Assembly: GCF_037038585.1 (NCBI RefSeq)
Contig: NC_092521.1
Location: 73,634,898 to 73,698,897, forward strand
Source: Patagioenas fasciata
Lineage: Eukaryota; Chordata; Aves; Columbiformes; Columbidae
Reading direction: 5' to 3'
Length of the DNA: 64,000 bases
Of this stretch, positions 24,338 through 37,400 are shown piece by piece (positions within the stretch are counted from its first letter, which is position 1; every line of letters starts with the position of its first letter). The notes beneath the pieces are model-generated. The model worked only from the letters and a program-made list of their open reading frames with translations. It made no database searches and was not told the DNA's origin. A program made the translations under genes and the position numbers.

Positions 24338-27300
24338 TGTTACAGAGCACAGTCAAAAGCTGCCAATTCAGGAATGTAAAGCAAAGATGATTGATTTCTT
24401 GAAGTAGTCATTTTGTCTTAAAGAAAAGTTATATAGGACCCGGTAGGCAGTATTTGCAGTAAAATTCTTAATTGAATTGTTTCAAGGTCAGTCTATACAG
24501 TGCCTCTAGCAACTGGTAGCATTATTTTTTTGTGATTTGTAGCTCTGAGCAGCCACTGGTACATTCAGAATCTCCATCCACAAAAGTAAGCAGTGCTTGT
24601 GCATTTCTGAAAGGACACATCTCCCATTCTTAAACAGGAAAAAATATCTTTGGACAGAACTGTGAACAGTCTTACAATGGTATCTGTTTCACCCCCCAAA
24701 AGACATTAAGCTTTGAGTGGCAATGTTAGTGCTTGCAGCTGGCTGACAGGTTGGCAGTGGCTGAGAGGAGAGGATGCCTCTTGGAAAAGGAATGGTAGCT
24801 GCAGGACTGAGAAGTGCCCTGATGGGATTTATCTGTGCTGCCAGATCATGGCTCTAAGAAGGAGTAAAAAGGAGGATTGCAAGAATGGGGTGTGGATATC
24901 CCATTTTCTGCCTGTTACACAAAATAGGAGAGCTTTCCTTTTGTACTGTGAAGCTCAGCTGATAGCTCAGGGTAGTCAGGAGATATGCCAGCCATGAGAA
25001 ACTGCCTTAGAGGAACAAGAAAGAATAAGAGCAGAAGCAACAGCAGCTGCTGATTGCTGTGCTGCTTCTATAGTGATTGCAGAAGAAGACACATAATATG
25101 GCGTGACAGCATTAGTGGAAACTAATAGAAGAGCAGCGTAAAGGTCAGGATCCCTGACAGACCTTATAGAAGATATGGCAGCATTTTGGCTAACAGCCTT
25201 GTCTTTGTAGAGCACTGGGCTGGTGTTACTGAGGGAACACTGAGTTTATTTTTGCACACAGTACTTTTTAGCACCTGTGTTTCTATTGCCTTTTGAGAGA
25301 GGAAGCCTTGTGGGGGGAAATGAAAGAAATATTCAAGGAGAGTTGTGAAAGCTTTAAATGACAAATCCACTACCCACCTAATGTAGCTGGTTGGCTGACT
25401 AGTACCAACTGGGATAAAATGATGGCAGGCAGAGGCCATCTTGAAAGTGTTAGCTGCTGACAGAGAGAACAAGTAGCAAAACTGCAACACCAAGAAATAC
25501 TGACTATCAGAGACAGGGCAGTACTTCTCCTCTTCTAGCTGAGCACCTGCATGTTTAGGAATTACTTTTTTAAAGCACCATTGTTATCACCAGAACTTTG
25601 AACACATGCCACTGATGAAGGTGAAATGTTGGAGATTTGATCTTCTCTGGCAGTCCTCTTTCAGGGAAGGTTCCTCCCCCTATCCATCTCTCATTAACAG
25701 TAATTTTGCTTAAAATTCAACACACACATACCAAAGCTTTATTAAAATGTTGCTGAACAGTGCATCAAAAAGCTGCAAAATTTCAAGCTGACAAAAGGAG
25801 AGGATCCATATGTGAGCCAGTGACAGTAGTTGTCAGGTTTGACAAGGATGAAAGGTTGTGTATTATACTCCCCATCTCTGTTTTCCAAATAAAGCAATAA
25901 TCTGTGTGGTTTTGGTTGTACAATCTGATGAAACTGGCTTGTTTTTGTAACTCAGTGATCATGACATTTATTTGTTTTTACCATAAGTTCTTAAGAGACT
26001 TCTCAGAACCCTTTTTATCCCTGACAAGCTATAGCAACATAAATGAAACACCTCTGATATATGGTGTTCTGTGATTATAACAAAGATGAGTTGTTCTTGT
26101 ATAATTTCAATTGCACATTACAGATTTTGTCACAAGTATGAAATACCCATATTTTGATACATGGTTTAGTTTAGGAAAGACAACAGTAAAAATCAGAGCT
26201 TTTGCTTTCTGATATTCTTGTATTTGTTTTCTCTCAGAATTACCATCTTCCTGAGGTTTACCCATAGAAAAATAGTAGTATTCTGAAAAATATGTTACGT
26301 GGGAGAGAGGCTTGCTTATGATGTATCAAATACTAAAATAATGAATCTACCTTCCTAAACCAAGACTATGACACTCTATTTCAATGGAAAAAACAAACCA
26401 AACAAAAAAACCCCAACCAACAAAAAACTAACCCAACACCAAACCCTTGTTCATTAGGCTGATATGCCAAGTGTAAAACTGCTTCAAAGTAAAGAACTTG
26501 TGATGTTTAAGTTCTAGGTTTTTATTTTCAAGGTAGAAATAGATTTTCTTACCCTTACTGATATTGCATGGCACCAGACACCACGAGCAGGTCACTGATG
26601 TGTCATTTGTTGTTTGCCCTTTGGTGCTACTGTGCTGGTTTTATGTGACAAAAGGATGTGCATGTGCTGGTGCTGGTTGTGTGTTACTGGAGCACATGTA
26701 CAAGCTGGTGCTGTGGAACAGCTGATACGACATAGGCTTTCTCCCTGGCTTTTTCCCCCAGTAACCCGTAGCAGCAGGGGCTGCTGTTTTTCAAGGTTTC
26801 AAATTTTGAGTGTCTGCCTTGTGGTGGTAAATTGATGACACAGGCACAGGCTTTTTTTTTCTACTAAGAAAGACTCGTGATTTTAAATTATTTCTTCTGT
26901 TTCTTTTTTCCTTTCTAAGGAATAATTTGCCATCTGGGAAGCGACTTCTGTGAGCTGTTTAATTGCAGCACCTGAAAAGTGAGGCATATGCAATGCCAGG
27001 TGGGCTGGCCAGTTTCTTAATCAGCTGTTTCATCTGTTAGGCTTCTGCCTGACTTTTTATATTTACTGTATCTGCTACTCCTTAGTCCTTGCCTTCTACA
27101 TTTGAAGTTTTTAACAAAGTAAATACTAACCTTAATTAAATTTGTTGGTATGGATTTTCTTCCTATATGTATGTTACAAATCAAAGAAATCTGTTCTTAA
27201 AGCATCAGTCACATTTACAAATGTCTGATTGATAGATGCATTTAAGTGCATTGACTTCAAGGCAACACATGCCTGTGCTGAATGAGTTTGAAAAATCGCA

Positions 27301-27967
27301 GTAATACCGATTTCTACTTTTCTTATGAAATTGAAACATGTCAGTTCACAAACACTTCCTCATACAAATTTTGAATGTTCACTGTCAGTGCACACATCTG
27401 TAAGTCAATAACTGTTTGAAGAGCAACTTTTTTTACTATCTGAGAATTTCACAAGTCTAGTGGTAATTACAATCTTGGCATCCTTGGACACCCCAAAAAA
27501 TTAATGTGTGGTTGACTGGTAAAGCAAGAAATGCTGAACATACAAAACCACACAATTCACAGATATTTATATCATGACTTTGATAAAAGTAGATCAACTG
27601 CAAAGTAAACAGTACTAAGCTACATGGGGAAAAAATCTAAGAATTTATTAACATTAATGTAGTTGTTATGTCACTATAATGTAGAATCACAGGAAGAATT
27701 CACTTCTGACACTCTACTGGAACAAAGGTATCCTACGCTGTGTTAACCCCAGTAGCTTGAATGCTTTGTACTTAATTCAAAACCAGTGTGAGCAAATAGA
27801 ATCAACTCTTCCTGAAAGAAGTTCAGACTGGGCTCTGAATCAACCGCAATAATACAATGATAACACAAATTTAGCTATTTTTTTTTTAGGTTATGTAGTG
27901 CAAATGGCATTTGGTGGTCTCTCTTAGGTGTATGTTTTTCAAGTATATGAACCTATTAAAAATAAGC
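24338..27967. other. Non-coding stretch, nothing recognised
   Basis: This stretch contains an A/C-rich low-complexity run at 26387-26447 and an imperfect CAG/CTG-type inverted repeat at 25033-25069. ORFs at 24713-24997 and 25164-25493 are not recognisable proteins. Confidence 0.5.
26387..26447. repeat. A/C-rich low-complexity run
   Basis: Irregular AAAC/AACC/CAAA units over about 60 bases. Confidence 0.8.
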
Positions 27968-28692
27968 ACAGAATTTAACCCCAGGTTCCAGTATAAGTTG
28001 GGGAATGACCTATTAGAGAGCAGTGTAGGGGAAAGGGACCTGGGGGTCCTGGTGGACAGCAGGATGACCATGAGCCAGCACTGTGCCCTTGTGGCCAGGA
28101 AGGCCAATGGCATCCTGGGTCTATTAGAAGGGGGGTGGTTAGTAGGTTGAGAGAGGTTCTCCTTTCCCTCTACTCTGCTCTGGTGAGACCACATCTGGAA
28201 TATTGTGTCCAGTTCTGGGCCCCTCAGTTCAAGAAGGACAGGGAACTGCTGGAGAGAGTCCAGCACAGGGCAACAAAGATGATTAAGGGAGTGGAGCATC
28301 TCCCTTATGAAGAAAGGCTGAGGGAGCTGGGTCTCTTAGCTTGGAGGAGACTGAGGGGTGACCTCATTAATGTTTACAGATATATAAAGGATGAGTGTCA
28401 TGAGGGTGGAGCCAGGCTCCAATGATAGGACAAGGGGTAATGGGTACAAACTAGAACACAAAAGGTTCTACTTAAATTTGTGAAGAAACTTCTTCACGAT
28501 GAGGGTGACAGAGCACTGGAACAGGCTGCCCAGGGAGGTTGTGGAGTCTCCTACTCTGGAGGCATCCAAGACCTGCCTGGACACCTTCCTGTGTAACCTC
28601 ATCTAGGTGTTCCTGCTCCGGCAGGGGGATTGGACTAGATGATCTTTTGAGGTCCCTTCCAATCCCTAACATTCTGTGATTCTGTGATTCTG
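27968..28692 (+). mobile_element. CR1 LINE, 0.7-kb 3' fragment
   Basis: This is one of the two longest CR1 copies here. It enters within ORF2 and runs to the 3' end, finishing with three ATTCTGTG-type units (about 28671-28692). The 3' UTR phrase GGATTGGACTAGATGATCTT is intact. Small deletions and frameshifts break the coding part, including one near 28130 and a short loss near 28421, where the sequence jumps from GCCAGGCTC to CAATGATAGG. It is 5'-truncated and cannot move on its own. Confidence 0.95.
27983..28425 (+). pseudogene. CR1 ORF2 C-terminal remnant in two frames
   Basis: The first part reads in one frame up to about 28130 with the CR1 wording [16 protein letters not shown] and ARKANGILG. 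The continuation is in a second frame from about 28135, with [30 protein letters not shown] and [13 protein letters not shown]. These phrases belong to the segment of ORF2 after the reverse-transcriptase palm. The frameshift between the parts and the missing catalytic core make it a pseudogene fragment. Confidence 0.88.
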
Positions 28693-31151
28693 CAATTTAG
28701 CATATTTTTATATTTTAAACCTGTAAAATAATGGCAAATTATATTAACTTCTTTACTCACTTTACGTAACACCTCTTTAAAGCATCAGAATCAAAATACA
28801 TGGGGATTATGTTGTAGGATTTATTTATCAATGTTATAACCAGTTTTGTGTGTTTAAGTCAGTAGATTTTTTTTCTCTTTATTTCAGTGAGTTATAGCAG
28901 CATTAAATTGATATAATATAGCAGTGGATGTGGCTCGGAGATTATATACAGCTTATTGTGACTTTATGCTAGATAAAAATAAGGGAATTGCAACATTTAT
29001 GTCCAGAAGAAAACAACTCTGATAAAATCAAACTCAGCAACTTCTGTAGAAAAGCATTTGTTCCTTTCAAAAATGTCAAAAAGTAAATTACACTTAATTA
29101 ATCAAACTTTGAGTGATTCCCAATTAGTTTCCTACAGTTCCTCTATGACAGTTCTTTCCCTTATTACAGTGTGAAAACAATAAGCAAAAGAGAATGACAA
29201 TTCCCTAAGCAAAAATATTTCTTGGATGGAATTCTGTTCTTGTTCCTTCTTCTCTTACTTGAACAGTGCTATTAAAGCCAGTAAAATTACAGAAATTGAC
29301 ACTCAGTATTTTCCTCTCTATCCTGAAGGCAATTGAGACATTTAATCTGAGATAATAAAACTAGCCAGGAAGTAAAAATATAACTTATAAAATCAGTACT
29401 TGCACAACTGAGAGCTAAGCTGAAAGAAAAATACATTTGCAGCATGGGGCCCCGTCTTTCTACTGCATAAATGGAATTTTTAGTTATTCTTTGTAGAATG
29501 TCAGCTCTGTCACTGTACGAGAAACATTTCCAGGAAGGAGCACTATAATTTCTTTCTCTGTGTCAAATGTTACTCGTGTCTCCCACGCATGAAGTTCACT
29601 GATGCACTCATTTTCAGTTGTATCTCCCAGACTTTGAGACTCCTCTGAAGATAATTTCACAAGTACTTCAGCGAATGATGAGCAGAAATCAGTTTATTTG
29701 TTTTAAATAGTATAGTGTGCTATTATGATTTAATGCATTTACTTTTTACTTTTCTAAAAGCAAAGACAGAGTAATTCTCAGCAGTTCTGACTTGCTTCTC
29801 TCTGCTTTTATTCTTTTAAAAAAAGAAACTACAAATGATTCTGGCTTGAATATAGCTTATCTGCAGAGTATGTCTGAATTTCAATGCTTAATCATTGCCT
29901 TCTTAACCTTTAGCTGATTTTGACAGAAGCATCCTTTGCACTATTGTTCTGATTCCTGTGTTGGAACAGTTAATTACTATATGGGCTGCATATGTGCTTG
30001 CAACCAGAATCTCATCTAAAAGTAGCATCTGGAAATTTGGCTTGCTTTCTTATTTTGTTCCCTTTACAGGAAATCTTTTATATCATACCCATATGTGCAG
30101 GCAACTTCCAAATCTCTATAACGTTGACAGCTGCTAAGTCTATGGAGGAGACTGCTGAAAACATGAGCATCATAAGACATGCACAACTTCTTTACTAACC
30201 ACAGCTGCTTGCTGAACAGTGTCTCTCTGGAGCAGAATAGAAAAGCATGGAAAATCAGTTGGAAGAGAATGGACAAGAAAAGGCAGGCAGTGGAACCTCA
30301 TGGTTACCAGAGAAAATATTTCACAAATTATGAAGAGCTAGTAAAATTTCTGAAAAGTTTGTCAGGATTGCTAATAACACAATAATGGTTATCCACTGCT
30401 TTTCTCTGTGTTTGCTGTCATCTTTCTACTCAAGGATAAATATCAAAACTGTAATAATCGAAGTGGTCGAAAACTTTGAATGCTGGAATTTTCTAAAATT
30501 ATCAACTCACCTTAGGACGAGGCAACTTAGCTAGTTCTCTCCAAAGAACAAAAGTGCTATACAGTCACACTACGAAGAGACAGGCATTGAGGCAACAGCA
30601 GTAGCACATCCCTCTCAAATGCTGAGGAGCAACTTGCAAATCATGTGTCAGGACCCCCTTTCAGGTGGGAAATAGAGCAGTTACAGTGAGAGGCAGAAAT
30701 ATGAGTGAGTTGAGCCTAGAAAAGTAACCTGAAATGTTCAGTGAAAGAAAGAGTGATTTATAAAATATTAGCCTTTGACCAGTCTAAGATCCACATTCAA
30801 TAAAAATACCATTCAGTCTCCATTCTAAAAAGACAGAAAGCGGTGATGGCTGCATTTTACTATAAATCTGTTTGCAGCCCAGTGCAGTGATTGTTGCAAG
30901 GCTTAGGTAGTTCTCTACATTAGTGTTTCCTGCTTGCAAATGTTAAGAGGAGCATATCTGACAAGCATAGCTTCAAACTGGTGATAAGAATTACAGGCTG
31001 TCTCAAGGGAGAACTTCTGTCAAGAACCAGGGTTTCTACAAAATTTGGATGAGCCACTTCTGACGCTTTTGCACTCTAACTATTAGGAGTGAAGTGTGAT
31101 CGGATGGTAGCAAAATCAGTCCTTTCAAGCATTGCAAGCTGGAAGGAAAGG
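28693..31151. other. Non-coding stretch, nothing recognised
   Basis: AT-rich, with short overlapping ORFs at 29992-30385 on both strands that resemble no family I can name. Confidence 0.55.
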
Positions 31152-31426
31152 TGTCAGTGTCTTCCAAGTATAACAGTGATAGGATGAGAGGAAGTGGCCT
31201 CAAGTTGTGCCAGGGGAGATCTAGATTGGATATTAAGAAATATTCTATAGTGAAAGGGTTGTCAAGCATTGGAACACGCTGCCCAGGGAAGTGGTTAAGT
31301 CACCAGTCCCTGAAGATATTTAAAATACATTCTTAGGGACATGGTTTAGTGGTGGACATGGTAGTGATAGGATTATGGTTGGACCCAATGATCTTAAGGG
31401 TCTTTTCCAACCTAAATGATTCTGTG
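31152..31426 (+). mobile_element. CR1 LINE, 3' end
   Basis: Characteristic text includes AGTGATAGGATGAGAGGAAG, GTTGTGCCAGGGGAGATCTA, GAAAGGGTTGTCAAGCATTG, CTTAGGGACATGGTTTAGTG, GATCTTAAGGGTCTTTTCCA and a single terminal ATTCTGTG. The ORF2 tail frame is broken. Its 3' wording differs from the copy at 28692, so at least two CR1 subfamilies are present. Confidence 0.94.
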
Positions 31427-34400
31427 CTAGATGCTGCTGCACACAAGTGAGTTGAAAGCTCCTCAGGCAGGAGAGAGAACAGAGTGACCTGAAGTTTCAC
31501 TTTAGATCTTCCAGTCTGGCACTGAGGGATTCTTTCATCTAACAGGCAAAATCACAATAGCTTGGAGATGAAGTCAGGAAGTAGTAAGGGTTTAGATTTA
31601 ATTTTTAGCAAATAATGAGGGCAATTAGCTTCAGTACCTGTTCATAGGACATAAATGTTTAGTGTCTGGGAAACTATGAATAAGACTGGACTGCTTTCAG
31701 ACCCAGGTACTACTGGTAGTAGTCTCAATTAAAATCTTTATCTCAAGGTAGCCTTGTGGTATTTATGTTTGACGTCTTAAGCATACAAGTATCCTTTTGT
31801 GTCATACTTTGTAATATAGTTTACCAAGGATATTTAAACCACATCTCAGTGTTCACAACATTTGGTTGCCCTTAGCAGCCACAGACCTTCACAGTTGGTA
31901 GAAAATTTCTGTTTTCCCCAAGGAGCTCACAGAGCTGAAGGTATCACAGTGCAGCCATTTGGGCCGCCTCCAGTCCAGAAAGGTGGTGCTTACCAGCAGC
32001 CGTCTTAAATTGGATTGCAAGTTAATAGCGTCATGAGGCCTCTTTAGCCTGATGCTCCTTGTCCCTGCTCGCTCCCACTGGCCCCAAGGAGTGGGGAAAC
32101 CTTTTTCATAATGTATCTTTATTATGAGAACCTGTTAAAGAGGTCTTTTTGATTGATGGGCTCAGCCTTATTAATAAAAATCTAATTGCTTTAAAAATGT
32201 AATCCTGAGAACTCTTTTAAGTGTAGGGTTTTTAGCGAACACAGTGTAAAGCAAGTCTTTTACCCTATATTCTGCAAAGAAAATGATGGACCTTTATGCA
32301 GCAGTGCCTGGCGAAGATCAGGCCCATTTGGGCAAGCATGACTTTGTGGCCTTCCCATCTGCCACTGGTCAAGGATGTGCTGAGAAATGATTTTGCAATG
32401 AGCAGGCTGGCGACTTCAGGAACAATTTTATTATCTGAGACCTATAACCACTATGTGGATCAAATATAATTACTCAGGAAGCAGAAAATACTACTAAATT
32501 CCCGATGCCACTAGAATTTCTAGAAGCCATCACAGAGACTGCCTGAAGCAGGAAAGGGACACTGTAAACACCATCAGTCTGAAGAGCTCCCATAGTGCTT
32601 TCCAGGTGATCCAAAGGCAGCAGCTGTCTGTGATGTTCAGGGCTGAGTACAAAAGATTTAGCTGAATTTGCATTTTTACATTTTGAATCCCTTACGGTGA
32701 TAGGTTTGAAAATGTAAAGCAGTCCTGAACACTCAAGGTTTAGCATGAATTTGACCCAATTATCAAAGTTATTCTGAATCCCTACTAGCAGCCAAAAGTG
32801 AGATTCCTGGGGACATGAAGTCCTAATCTGCACCCTCAGTGTGTATTTACTAGGGATGTTATTTTCATTCAGCTAAAGATCCTGTGGAGTTCTCTACCTG
32901 ACTTAGAAAGGAGGCAGAACTGATGCAGCTACTAATTTCCAATGCGGTTTAATCGGGCCGTGCAGGGACAAATGGCTAGAAGTGATCACCCAAAATTAAA
33001 TAAAAACACTTAACACACTTTTCACCTATTCCAAATCAAAAATCTGGCAGAAGCAGGGTCAAACCTGCAGGATGCTGAAAGCTTTGACCCTAATCTAGAA
33101 AAGCACTTTGGCTTGTAGCTAATGTGACACAGCTGATAGTGCCTAGTAACTACACACCTAAAGTGGAGGGTATGCTTTTAGGGAGGGCAGGCAGAGGATT
33201 CTGCTGTATTATTTCTGCTTATTTTAATTATATTTTTTTCCTCTTCGCATGCATTGGGCAAAACTGTTTGACAAATGCTGCTTTACTTTAAAGAAAGTTT
33301 TGAAAAAATAACAAAAACGAAGATGGAACAAGGTTTGCCAAGTTAACTAAGGTCTTGGTATTTGGAAGAACTAATATTCATCAGCTGAAAGCCCCTGATG
33401 GTTGTCTCTCTGATTGTCCTGTAAAGTATAATTTACGATATTAATAATGAAAGTGCTTTGATTCTAGAATACACATTTCTTTTGAAGATCTTAGAGTATC
33501 TGTCACAAAAAAGTAAGGAGAGCTTTGAAATTTTAACATCTGCATTAGGTAATAAAGATCATTAGAGTTTATAAGTAGAGGAAGTGTGTAACATTTTTGC
33601 AGTCCACTGGGCAAACATTGCCTGTAAATGGTTTCAGCCAGGATTGCAATTAATTTTCATTTAACTGCAGATAGTGAGGCAAAAATTAAGGATCCATCAC
33701 TGGACTGGAAGGCACCTTTTCCTGGATTTCCGTGGTTTCTGGGACTTTGTGAAACTAGTTTTATCTTTTACAACTTTGCAGATGTCCATGAAAAGTAACT
33801 AAGGGTAATTGAGGTAATTATTGGCAGCAGGCTATGTGGAGAGCTGCATTTTCACGTAAGAGTTTTCAAGTTAAATACAATAAAAGGGTGGGCTATTTTT
33901 TGTCATTCAGATCAAATCCTTTTCTAAAGCTATTTTTCATTTTCTTGGTTTTTTTCCTTTTCTTTGTTATTAGAAGGTCTCATTATCTTCAGCCTAAGCA
34001 AATTGTTGCCTGAATTCTTGTTTTGAGATAGCCTGTGGGAGGTAGATAGAAAAAACAGGAACCTGAGATGAAAGGTAAGACTTCCATGTCTTCACGTGCT
34101 CAAAGATTGTCTCTTTTTCTCCACTTTTTTTTCATAGTATCACATGCAGGAGTTAAGAGAGAAAACCTTACAGAGGCAAAAAGCATTGTGTAACTAAGAA
34201 ACTATCTATAGAAATTTGATATTGAGTGAAATGAAAGAAAGCTTTTGGAATGGACTTCCACACAACTATAACCATCAAATCACTGAAGTTTGTCAATAAA
34301 CCAGGAGGAGTGTGATAACTGCTGGGGGTGAGTAAGATTTGTGGAGGGGGAACAAGTGTAAACAATAGTCTCCATTTTTGAATTTCATATATTTGCATGT

Positions 34401-37400
34401 TAAATATATACATACAAATGTGCATCCCAGAAACATTTTCTTGGATTGTTTTTTAACTTTTTGCTTCTTGTGTTACTTTATGAGTGGCTACATTAATTTG
34501 TATGTGATGTTGAATTTGATGTTTTGAGTGTGGGGTCCAGCAGCATGTGCTGAGTAATGGAGCTTTCAATGTACTGTGTGAAAGATATTACCTAAGCTAT
34601 AGTTCCCTTTGTGTAGTTTATAATCCTTAGCAGTATTTAATTTTAGTATACCTCTTTATAAGGTTACTTGGAACCCGATAGCAAAACCATGCTATGAGCT
34701 TAAGCCAGTTTTCACAGAACCAAATGGGCAAAGTGGAGGTATGACTGGTGAATCGAATTATCCCATGTCAGGTGATCAAACAGTTTAATTTTGTTTTATT
34801 CCAGTTCTGATACATAGGAGCTCTAGGAGGCTATAGCCTTTGCTAATGGGAACCATTAGAAAGATCTGCATGATTTTGGCAGAAGTAGACTGGGTTGTAG
34901 TATTCAAAAGTGATAATGTCTGGAATTAATTCCTTATCGTAGAATGGGACTCTATCTTGCTCTATAAAGGCACAGCGTGGTAGCAGCAGGATAGCTGAGC
35001 TGTTTTTCAGCGCGCTAGTGCTTACTTAGAGACGTCTGTATAAAAGCACATCAGGTAGAACTACAGAGTTAGGCAGTCAAAAGATAATGCTCAGTTTATA
35101 GTCCAGTGTGCAAACTGAATTCTTTCCTACTCATTTTGTCCAGTCCTCCTTGCCATGACAGTGGTGCCAGCAGGCTATGGAGTTTCTGGCTGCATTCATA
35201 TAAACTCGAATCCATCATAATCTTCTACTGTTATTACTGAAAACTGTCCAGGTTTTCCTCTCCTGATATCCAGCAAAGAGAGAATAACACAGGGTTGCAG
35301 CAGTCAGTAAAGTGATTAAACCTGGAGAGAATTTCTTGGATCAAATATAAGTAAGGTGCTTTGCAATAATCTTTCAAAAGGAAAACTCTTAGGAGACCTA
35401 AAATACTGGAAAATATCATTGAAAATCATAGCATTGAGGATGGAAAGAATATTTTAAGTAATTTTGGTCAGACCTAGAAGAAAAAGATGTAGCACTCAGA
35501 TGCTAACCCACTGTACTATGGTAAACAGAGTATCCGAAGTGCCTTTTTTTATGTCCAAGATCTAAAATTTCCTTCCCCAAGAAGGAAAGCTTTGGGTAGG
35601 AATGAAACTATTGGACATTTCTGATGTACAAACAAAGCATTAGAGGATGCATAGGAGAAAAAAGAGAAAAAGTAAACATAAAAGATATGTAACAATATGC
35701 TAGCCTGTGCTCAGCAGATGTCAGAAACACTTTTAAAAGAAATGTTTAAAAAGTGAATATATTTTTGTTCTGTCCCTCTTCTAGAAAGCACCTAATTCTT
35801 TCAATTAATGGATTTGAATGACAGTTGTAGGCAACTAATGAGCTACAGATGTCCAACTCTATAAGCTGCAGTCAGGAAAACATGGCTTATTTATCAGTCC
35901 TTTACAAGGGGAAAAAAAAAAAAATCCTAAAAACTTTTTAGCTGTTCTTTGTGTTTATTTCCTTCTAACTTTTAGCAAAAATCTTTAGCTCCATCTTCAG
36001 AGCAATAATGTGTATGCACCTCCAAACCAAAGAGGCAGGAATCTGTTAAGCGAATCAGAATGCATTGGAAAATAACACAGCACAATTTTTTTGAAATACG
36101 GTTGAAAATGAGTGAATTTAAACCAAGTATGAGGCAGATTCCCATAGGTTGGTCCTGATTCTGGCAGTTACTTGTGCTAAGTTAGTTGGAGGAGTTCTTT
36201 TATGTCTTAAAAGTACACGTGTGTAAATACTTCCCTGAACAGGGTATGTTTTACCAAGATACATGTAAAAGATCAATGAAAAACTCGTGGCTGGGTTTGA
36301 GGGGAAGGAGTAGAGAATGCAGTGAAAAATAGTGATGTATTTAACCTGGTAAATTACTGAGTACTGAGCTGAGTGGCTTAAAGCTGATGATGGAAGTTGA
36401 CACTGCTGTTGATAGCAAATGCTGAATACTTAGGAGCCTACTGTGTTTGAAAATAGGAAAGCCATCATATGACACAGTTAACGGACCTGTTGTCAGCTGC
36501 ACGACAGATGGGTTATAGAGTAGTATGGCTAAGGAAGTCAGAGGAGTACAGAATAAACTAATTCTCAGCTGAGAGTGTGGTTTCTTGAAATGTCAGTACT
36601 ATAAAGGCATTTAATCCCTTTGCTCTAAGTGCCAGGTCTGCTTTTGGCAATGTCTTCTTGCTTTCTTTCCCCATCCCACCAGTGGAGGTGAAGCTGAGAT
36701 GCTGCTGTGAACATTGCATCTCCCTGAATTGCCAGTCAACATGAGAAAGTTTATTTGGTTTATTACTTGTTAAATTATTGTTTGCAGTGTTTTCAGAACC
36801 TACTCCAAGAAAATAACTCTTGCAGTTCAGTAATCAGTTTGGGATCTAGTTTTACCATAACCACATGGGTGGTGAACAAACCTAAATCCTTACGGGCTTG
36901 ATGTAAACAATACACATTGAGTTTAATATGCCTCAAGTCCAGCTTTAATAAAACAGAACTCCTGTTCTCAAATTCAGCAAAGCATTTCATACTGTAATTA
37001 AAAAGACAGGCTAAAACTCAAGAGCATTAATGTTTGCATTGTTTTTTCAATAAAGGCTAATTAAAGCAAATTTGAATTTTAATAATAGCTAGGAGAATAG
37101 TACTTTAGACAATTCAAATTAAGCTGGACACATTATGTTCAAGACAAGTGTCCCAAAGCAACCCTAAATAATTGCTAGTTGTCCTCCTTTCTTCAAAATG
37201 CAATTCTTTCAGACTTAGGAAGATACATGTTGCCCTGGAGTTTGCTTGTGATCTCTGCATCTCTCTCTCAAAGTCAGGCTGTAAAAAGAATAGCTTTGGC
37301 GCCTGTGAACTTGCTTTTGCCCCCAATTGATTCAGAGCTGTGCAAAGAATGTTTGGACTGGTTCAATCAAACATTAAAAACTGTTAAAACCATAACCAGC

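Noticed and set aside
32474-32833. 119-codon minus-strand ORF
   Set aside because: It has no recognisable domain or splice context; this length is within what chance gives across 64 kb and six frames.
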